Source of the DNA: Burkholderia sp. WAC0059
Lineage (GTDB): Bacteria; Pseudomonadota; Gammaproteobacteria; Burkholderiales; Burkholderiaceae
NCBI RefSeq assembly: GCF_002870125.1
Contig: NZ_PNEO01000002.1
Coordinates: 62,001-126,000, forward strand
Direction: 5' to 3'
DNA length: 64,000 nt
Shown here: positions 58,677-64,000 of the stretch, in pieces
Layout: each line of letters begins with the position of its first letter
Numbering within the stretch: position 1 is the first letter of the stretch
Program-made: the position numbers and the translations under genes
The notes under the pieces: model-generated
Seen by the model: the letters and a program-made list of their open reading frames with translations, nothing else
The model's database searches: none
Told to the model about the DNA's origin: nothing

Positions 58677-58968
58677 GCGCGCGTCGGGGCCCGTTCTTTC
58701 CGGGAAGTCCGCCGCGCCGGTTGTCGGGCGCGGCGGGTGCCGGGTGTTGTCTGGCGAACATAGGTCTGTTTAGACGGGGCGGCGGAAGGCGGAGCCGCTC
58801 CGTCGTTCCCGTCTTCCGGTTCGCGCGTCTTCGTGTCCGCCCGCGTTGCGACCTCGTTCCCGTTTTCGGGGCGCCCGGCAAATTTTCGCGCGCTGGCGTA
58901 ACGTACTGGCTTCGGCGTTTGCCCGCGCCTCCCAGGCGAGCCCGCCCTGCGTTCGAGACGACACGACC
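58677..58968. other. Intergenic region after the encapsulin cargo
   Basis: About 290 bp with no gene, AT content somewhat raised at about 58740-58900. No hairpin with a T tract was found. It may hold a promoter for the monooxygenase gene downstream. Confidence 0.35.
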
Positions 58969-60312
58969 ATGACCCGTTCCCCCCGACTCCATCTCGCGGC
59001 CTTCATGCGGCCCGTCAGCCTGCACACGGGCGCCTGGCGCTATCCGGGCGCGTACCCCGACGCGAACTTCAACTTCGGCCATCTGAAGCGTTTCGCGCAG
59101 ACGCTCGAGCGCGCCCGCTTCGACGCGTTCTTCATGGCCGACCATCTCGCGGTGCTGAACATGCCGCTCGCCGCGCTCAAGCGCAGCCACACGGTGACGT
59201 CGTTCGAGCCGTTCACGCTGCTCTCGGCGCTGTCGGCCGTCACCGAGCGGCTCGGTCTCGTCGCGACGGCCTCGACGACGTTCGACGCGCCGTATCACAT
59301 CGCGCGCCGCTTCGCCTCGCTCGATCACCTGAGCGGCGGCCGGGCCGGCTGGAACGTCGTGACGACCTCGAACCCCGACGCCGCGCTCAACTTCGGGCTC
59401 GACGAGCACGTGGAGCACGACGAGCGCTACCGGCGCGCGCGCGAGTTCTTCGACGTCGTCACGGGCCTCTGGGATAGCTGGGCCGACGATGCCTTTGTGC
59501 GCGACGTCGAGAGCGGCCTCTACGTGGACCCCGAGCGGCTGCACGTGCTCGACCATCGCGGCGAGCACCTGCGCGTGCGCGGCCCGCTGAACATCGCTCG
59601 GCCCGTGCAGGGCTGGCCGCTCATCGTGCAGGCGGGCTCGTCGGAGGCCGGCAAGCAGGTCGCCGCCGAAACCGCCGACGCGGTGTTCACGGCGCCGCGC
59701 ACGCTCGCCGACGGCAAGCGCTTCTATGCCGACGTGAAGGCGCGGCTCGAGCCGCTCGGCCGGCGGCGCGAGCATCTGAAGATTTTGCCCGGCGCGTTCG
59801 TCGTGGTCGGCGACTCGCTCGACGAGGCGCAGCACAAGCGCGCGCTGCTCGACACCTTCGTGCATCCGGACAGCGGCGTCGCCTCGCTTTCCATCGCGCT
59901 CGGGCACGACGTCTCGTCCTTCGACCTCGACGCGCCGCTGCCCGAAATTCCGGAAACCAACGCGAGCCGCAGTTCGCGCGAGCGCGTCGTCGACCTCGCG
60001 CGCGAGGAAGGCCTGACGGTGCGCCAGCTCGCGCAGCGCGTCGGCGGCTACTCGGGGCTCGAAATGGTCGGCACGCCCGCGACGATCGCCGACCAGATGG
60101 AGCAGTGGCTCGTCGAGGAGGGTGCGGACGGCTTCAACGTGATGTTTCCGTACCTGCCGGGCGGGCTCGACGATTTCGCCGACAAGGTCGTGCCCGAGCT
60201 GCAGCGGCGCGGCATTTTCCGGCGCGAATACGAGGGCGCGACGCTGCGCGAGCACTTCGGGCTGCCGCGTCCGGAGAACCGCTTTTTCGGGCCGGCCGCG
60301 CCGCGCGGCTGA
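58969..60312 (+). CDS. LLM-class flavin monooxygenase (NtaA/SnaA/DszA type)
   Basis: A 447-residue flavin-dependent monooxygenase with a TIM-barrel luciferase fold. Family landmarks: LHLAAFMRPVSLHTGAWRYPGAYPDANFNF at the start, GLVATASTTFDAPYHIARRFASLDHLSGGRAGWNVVTT at about 94-131, and WPLIVQAGSSEAGKQVAAETADAVF at about 219-243. Members oxidise sulfones, sulfonates or nitrilotriacetate using reduced FMN supplied by another protein. Its position beside SfnB- and TauD-type genes favours an organosulfur substrate. Confidence 0.87.
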   Translation: MTRSPRLHLAAFMRPVSLHTGAWRYPGAYPDANFNFGHLKRFAQTLERARFDAFFMADHLAVLNMPLAALKRSHTVTSFEPFTLLSALSAVTERLGLVATASTTFDAPYHIARRFASLDHLSGGRAGWNVVTTSNPDAALNFGLDEHVEHDERYRRAREFFDVVTGLWDSWADDAFVRDVESGLYVDPERLHVLDHRGEHLRVRGPLNIARPVQGWPLIVQAGSSEAGKQVAAETADAVFTAPRTLADGKRFYADVKARLEPLGRRREHLKILPGAFVVVGDSLDEAQHKRALLDTFVHPDSGVASLSIALGHDVSSFDLDAPLPEIPETNASRSSRERVVDLAREEGLTVRQLAQRVGGYSGLEMVGTPATIADQMEQWLVEEGADGFNVMFPYLPGGLDDFADKVVPELQRRGIFRREYEGATLREHFGLPRPENRFFGPAAPRG

Positions 60313-60482
60313 GCGCTTATTGCACTGCGCGGATTTCCAAATCGCTATTTATCGTTTGTCGGGCGAACGGCTTCGCCGTATCGTGTGCGGTCCGTTTCGC
60401 CGTAGCCCGCTGCCGTCCGCGGCGGTCGCCGCAAAGACAACGCCCCGTTTCCGACGAACGCCACGACAGCGAAGAATCCGCC

Positions 60483-61748
60483 ATGAAGACCGCCATCGAC
60501 GACCGGCTCGCGCCGCCTGCAGCGAACGCTCCCGACGGCCGGACGGCGGACGCGCGTCGGGATCCGTCGCCGCTCGCAGGATTGCAGGCGCTCGCCGCGC
60601 GCATCGCCGAAGGCGCGGCGGCGCGCGAACGCGAACGCCGCCTGCCGTTCGAGGCGTTCGGCTGGATTCGCCGCTCGGGTCTCGGCGCGCTGCGGATTCC
60701 GCGCGCGCTCGGCGGCCTCGGCGGCTCGATCGAAAACCTGGTCGAGCTGATCGCGACGCTCGCGGCGGCCGATTCGAACGTCGGGCACGCGCTGCGCTCG
60801 CACTTCAACGCGACGGAACTCTGGTCGCTCACGCCGCTTACCCCGCATAGCGCGCTGCAGATTCGCCGCGTGCTCGACGGCGCGCTTTACGGCGGCGCGC
60901 TGACCGAGCTCGGCACCGAACGCACGAGCACGGTGACGACGCAGCTCGCGCGCGACGGCGAGCACTACCGCATCAGCGGCAAGAAGTATTACGCCACGGG
61001 CACGGCCTACGCCGACTACGCGAGCATCGCAGTGCTCGACGAGGCGGGCAATCCCGTCACGATCGTGCTGCCCGTCGACCGGCCCGGCGTGCGGATTCTC
61101 GACGACTGGGACGGCATGGGCCAGCGGCTCACGGCCAGCGGCGGGCTCGAACTCGAGAACGTCGAGGTGCGCGCCGACGAGATCGCGCCGCGCCCGGTCG
61201 GCACGCAGACCCTGCAGACGCGCCACGCGTCGGCGCTGCGCCAGCTCATTCTCGTTGCCACGGCGGCCGGAATCGTGCGCAACCTGTTCGCCGATGCGCA
61301 GGCGCACGTCCGCGAACGCGGCCGGCCGGCGGCGCACAGCCCGGCCGCGACGGCGCGCGACGACCCCTTCATCCAGCTCGTGATCGGCGAGCTGTCGGCC
61401 CGCACGCATGCCGTCGACGCGCTCGTCGCCGAGAACGCGCGCGTGCTGGACCGCTCGGCGGCGGCCATCGCCGAAGGCGCGCCGGAGGCGGAGGAGCGGG
61501 TGCTGGACGGCGCGCTCGCCACGGCGAAGACGCAGCTCGTCGTCGGCAAACTGGCGCTCGAGGCCGCCGAACGGATGTTCGAGGCGGGCGGGGCGTCGGC
61601 CACCTCGCGCGCGCTGAACCTCGATCGCCACTGGCGCAACCTGCGCACGATCTTCAGCCACAACCCGCTCCTGCACAAGGCGCGGGTGCTCGGCGACTAC
61701 CACCTGAACGGCACGACGACCCACCTCGAAGAGGCGCGCGTGTTCTAG
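60483..61748 (+). CDS. SfnB/DszC-type acyl-CoA dehydrogenase fold oxidoreductase
   Basis: A 421-residue flavoprotein with an acyl-CoA dehydrogenase fold but monooxygenase-like relatives (SfnB, DszC). It shows FEAFGWIRRSGLGALRIPRALGGLGGSIENLVELIATLAAADSNVGHALRSHF near the N-terminus, YRISGKKYYATGTAYADY in the middle, and RALNLDRHWRNLRTIFSHNPLLHKARVLGDYHLNG at the end, which matches the sulfur-acquisition subgroup. It probably takes part in oxidising dimethylsulfone- or thiophene-like compounds with the LLM enzyme upstream. Confidence 0.87.
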   Translation: MKTAIDDRLAPPAANAPDGRTADARRDPSPLAGLQALAARIAEGAAARERERRLPFEAFGWIRRSGLGALRIPRALGGLGGSIENLVELIATLAAADSNVGHALRSHFNATELWSLTPLTPHSALQIRRVLDGALYGGALTELGTERTSTVTTQLARDGEHYRISGKKYYATGTAYADYASIAVLDEAGNPVTIVLPVDRPGVRILDDWDGMGQRLTASGGLELENVEVRADEIAPRPVGTQTLQTRHASALRQLILVATAAGIVRNLFADAQAHVRERGRPAAHSPAATARDDPFIQLVIGELSARTHAVDALVAENARVLDRSAAAIAEGAPEAEERVLDGALATAKTQLVVGKLALEAAERMFEAGGASATSRALNLDRHWRNLRTIFSHNPLLHKARVLGDYHLNGTTTHLEEARVF

Positions 61749-61897
61749 AGGGCGCGTCATTTATATCGAAAAAGGGATAAGCATCACACTTTTCGTTCCT
61801 TGATTGCTGCATTGCGGGGCGCTATGGTTCCTGTCTTTGCCGTTCGCCGTATTCGATACGGGCGAGCGCGCTTCGTCACAGGAAAAACGTACCGCCC

Positions 61898-62785
61898 GTG
61901 AACACTGCCTACGCTACCCGCGCGGCCGAGCCGCAAGCTTTCGAGATCCGTCCGCTCGACGCGCCGCTCGGCGCCGAGGTGCTGGGCCTCGACCTGACCC
62001 GCGAACTGGACGACGGGGACTTCGCCCGCATCCACCGCGCGCACCTCGATTACCACGTCCTGGTCTTTCGCGACCAGCACATCACGCCGGCCCAGCAGAT
62101 CGCGTTCAGCCGCCGCTTCGGCCCGCTGCAGATCCACGTGCTGCACCAGTTCCAGTTGCCGGGCCATCCGGAAATCCTGATCGTCTCGAACGTCGTCGAG
62201 AACGGCAAGCCGATCGGCCTCGGCGACGCAGGCCATTTCTGGCACTCGGACCTCTCGTACAAGGAAACGCCGAGCCTCGGCTCGATGCTGCACGCGCAGG
62301 AACTGCCCGCCGAGGGCGGCGACACCGTCTTCGCGAACATGCACCTGGCCTGGGACACGCTGCCCGAGGCGCTGCGCCGCGCGGTGGAAGGCCGGCGCGC
62401 CGAGCACACCTACCTCGCGAAGTACGGCGAGCTGCAAAAGCGCAGCCCCTGGCGGCCGAACCTCACGCAGGAGCAGATCGACCAGGTGAAGCCCGTCGTG
62501 CATCCCGTCGTGCGCACGCATCCGGAGACCGGGAAGAAGGCGCTCTTCGTCAGCGAGCATTTCACGACGCGCATCCTCGACCTGCCGCAGGACGAGAGCG
62601 ACGCGCTGCTCAAGGAACTGTTCGAGCACAGCGTGCGCCCCGGGCATCTGTACCGGCACGTCTGGTCGCCGCACGACATGGTGTTCTGGGACAATCGCTC
62701 GCTGATGCATCTCGCGGCCGGCACGCCAGACCATCTGCGCCGCAAGCTCTACCGCACGACGATCGAAGGCGACGCGCCGTTCTGA
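61898..62785 (+). CDS. TauD/TfdA family Fe(II)/2-oxoglutarate dioxygenase
   Basis: A 295-residue dioxygenase with the facial triad H116-x-D118 (FWHSDLSY) and distal H271 (RSLMHLAAG), followed by the 2-oxoglutarate-binding Arg in LRRKLYRTTIEGD. TauD-like enzymes release sulfite from sulfonates, though other members act on herbicides or amino acids. The start is GTG at 61898 with AGGAAAA upstream. Context with sulfonate-type binding protein and monooxygenases favours sulfur scavenging. The 150 bp before it include an AT-rich run that may hold a promoter. Confidence 0.88.
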   Translation: MNTAYATRAAEPQAFEIRPLDAPLGAEVLGLDLTRELDDGDFARIHRAHLDYHVLVFRDQHITPAQQIAFSRRFGPLQIHVLHQFQLPGHPEILIVSNVVENGKPIGLGDAGHFWHSDLSYKETPSLGSMLHAQELPAEGGDTVFANMHLAWDTLPEALRRAVEGRRAEHTYLAKYGELQKRSPWRPNLTQEQIDQVKPVVHPVVRTHPETGKKALFVSEHFTTRILDLPQDESDALLKELFEHSVRPGHLYRHVWSPHDMVFWDNRSLMHLAAGTPDHLRRKLYRTTIEGDAPF

Positions 62786-62858
62786 GCGCGGCGCCGCGGT
62801 GTCCCCGTCCGACGATGCCGGCGCGGACGTCGCGACCTTTTTCCTGGAGCAGATCCTG

Positions 62859-63911
62859 ATGTCCGTTCTCCGTTTTGCCCGCGCGGGCCGGCTCGCGCGG
62901 GCGCGTCGCGCGGCGGTTTTCGCCATGGCGCTCGCATGCGGCGCTGGCCTTGCCGGCGCGCCGGTCGAGGCCCATGCCGAAGGCACGCTGCGTATCGCCG
63001 ACCAGTACGGGGTGGTCTATCTGCTGCTGGACGTCGCGCGCGACCAGCATCTGATCGAGCAGGAAGGCAAACGCGAAGGGCTCGACATCAAGGTCGACTG
63101 GCTGCGGCTGTCGGGCGGCGCGGCCGTCAACGACGCGCTGCTCTCGGGCGCGGTCGACATCGCGGGCGCCGGCGTCGGGCCGCTGCTCACGATCTGGGAC
63201 CGCACACATGGTCGGCAGAACGTGAAGGGCGTCGCCGCGCTCGGCACGCTGCCGGACTACCTCGTCAGCAACGACCCGCGTGTGCGCACCATCGCCGATT
63301 TCACCGACCGCGACCGCATCGCGGTGCCGGCGGTCACGGTGTCGGTGCAGTCGCGCATTCTGGAGATGGCGGCGGCGAAACGGTGGGGCGACCGCGCGTT
63401 CGACCGGCTCGATCCGCTGACCCAGGCGATTCCGCACCCGGACGCGGCCGCCGCGATCATCGCGGGCGGCACGGAGATCACGGCCCACTTCGGCGACGCG
63501 CCGTTCTCGGAGCAGGAACTGGCGGCCAACCCGAAGGCGCACGTCGTGCTGAGTTCGTACGACGTGCTGGGCGGCCCGACCTCGTCGACCGTGCTCTACG
63601 CCACGCAGCAGTTCCGGGACGCGAACCCGAAGACCTACCACGCGTTCGTGGCCGCGCTCGCGGACGCGGCGCGCTTCGTGAGCGCGCATCCCGACGAGGC
63701 GGCGGACATCTATCTGCGCGTCAACGATTCGAAGATCGACCGGGCCCTGCTCGTGAAGATCCTGAGCAATCCCGAGGTGCGGTTCAGCATCACGCCGCGC
63801 AACACGTTCCCGATGGCCCAGTTCATGTACCGGGTCGGGGCAATCCGTAACGAGCCGCGATCGTGGAAGGACTATTTCTTCGACGATCCGGACCTGGCGC
63901 AGGGCAGTTGA
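62859..63911 (+). CDS. ABC transporter substrate-binding protein (SsuA/TauA-like)
   Basis: A 350-residue exported protein. The signal peptide (basic start, AAVFAMALACGAGLAGAPVEA, cleavage near AHA) is followed by the periplasmic-binding fold of the NMT1/SsuA family (LRIADQYGVVYLLLDVARDQHLIE, SGAVDIAGAGVGPLLTIWDRTHG). Such proteins bind sulfonates, sulfate esters, taurine or related organics. CTGGAGC precedes the ATG. It is followed directly by the start of another gene, presumably the ABC permease or ATPase. Confidence 0.87.
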   Translation: MSVLRFARAGRLARARRAAVFAMALACGAGLAGAPVEAHAEGTLRIADQYGVVYLLLDVARDQHLIEQEGKREGLDIKVDWLRLSGGAAVNDALLSGAVDIAGAGVGPLLTIWDRTHGRQNVKGVAALGTLPDYLVSNDPRVRTIADFTDRDRIAVPAVTVSVQSRILEMAAAKRWGDRAFDRLDPLTQAIPHPDAAAAIIAGGTEITAHFGDAPFSEQELAANPKAHVVLSSYDVLGGPTSSTVLYATQQFRDANPKTYHAFVAALADAARFVSAHPDEAADIYLRVNDSKIDRALLVKILSNPEVRFSITPRNTFPMAQFMYRVGAIRNEPRSWKDYFFDDPDLAQGS

Positions 63912-63943
63912 ACCCCGTGCCGGCGCATGAAAGGGAGGCCGCG

Positions 63944-64000
63944 ATGGCCGCGAATCCATCTACATTGTTTTCCGGGGCGGCGGGACAGCCCGAGACGCCC
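63944..64000 (+). CDS. Start of a further gene, partial
   Basis: An ATG at 63944 with a strong AAGGGAGG ribosome binding site (63931-63938) begins MAANPSTLFSGAAGQPETP and runs off the window. It is too short to identify. From context an ABC transporter component for the binding protein upstream is likely. Confidence 0.5.
   Translation, partial: MAANPSTLFSGAAGQPETP

Overview
The window is GC-rich DNA of a Burkholderia-type betaproteobacterium. This is inferred from a secreted DUF4148 protein, an aerobic cobalamin cluster with CobG and a CobN plus ChlI/VWA chelatase, an HU protein with a lysine/alanine-rich tail, and uniformly G/C-ending codons. No rRNA or tRNA gene and no CRISPR array was seen.

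Positions 1-4054 hold housekeeping genes: the end of an M23 peptidase, a small unknown protein, a DUF4148 secreted protein, a CBS-domain protein, a GTP cyclohydrolase II and an orphan OmpR-type regulator. Positions 4143-22614 hold an almost complete late-insertion (aerobic) cobalamin cluster in four blocks of alternating orientation: bluB-cobB-cobO and cobE (minus); cobW-cobN-chlI-vWA (plus) behind a cobalamin riboswitch; cobG-cobH-cobI-cobJ (minus, tightly overlapping); and cobL, cobK, cobM (plus). Together they take the corrin ring through methylation, contraction, cobalt insertion, adenosylation and lower-ligand synthesis.

Positions 22693-38600 hold transport and metabolism: an SSS symporter with a DUF3311 partner, MarC, a two-PAS hybrid histidine kinase, a GT2 glycosyltransferase, a periplasmic trehalase, an Ldh-family dehydrogenase with a DASS transporter, HU, a BrkB protein with an unusual tail, and a FadR-type regulator with an amidase. 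Positions 39354-49351 are a five-gene set of circularly permuted ATP-grasp, alpha-E, transglutaminase and DUF2126 amidoligase proteins, probably a peptide or amide synthesis and modification system. One gene carries a 9-bp in-frame tandem repeat of 15 units.

Positions 49352-53738 are a lower-GC accessory island. It has an LpxL-type acyltransferase, a frameshifted IS1182-type transposase fragment, and a type VI secretion cassette: a small tail protein, a PAAR protein, a SleB-like cell-wall hydrolase and an exported putative immunity protein. A decayed copy of the tail domain follows the cassette.

Positions 53739-64000 are the most interesting part, a sulfur locus. Rhodanese, serine O-acetyltransferase and an XRE regulator precede a family 2A encapsulin shell protein. 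The shell gene overlaps a gene for a SufS-like cysteine desulfurase with about 278 extra low-complexity N-terminal residues, the expected encapsulated cargo. After it come an LLM flavin monooxygenase, an SfnB/DszC-type oxidoreductase, a TauD-type dioxygenase and a SsuA/TauA-type binding protein, which suggests organosulfur scavenging feeding cysteine synthesis and a sulfur-handling compartment.
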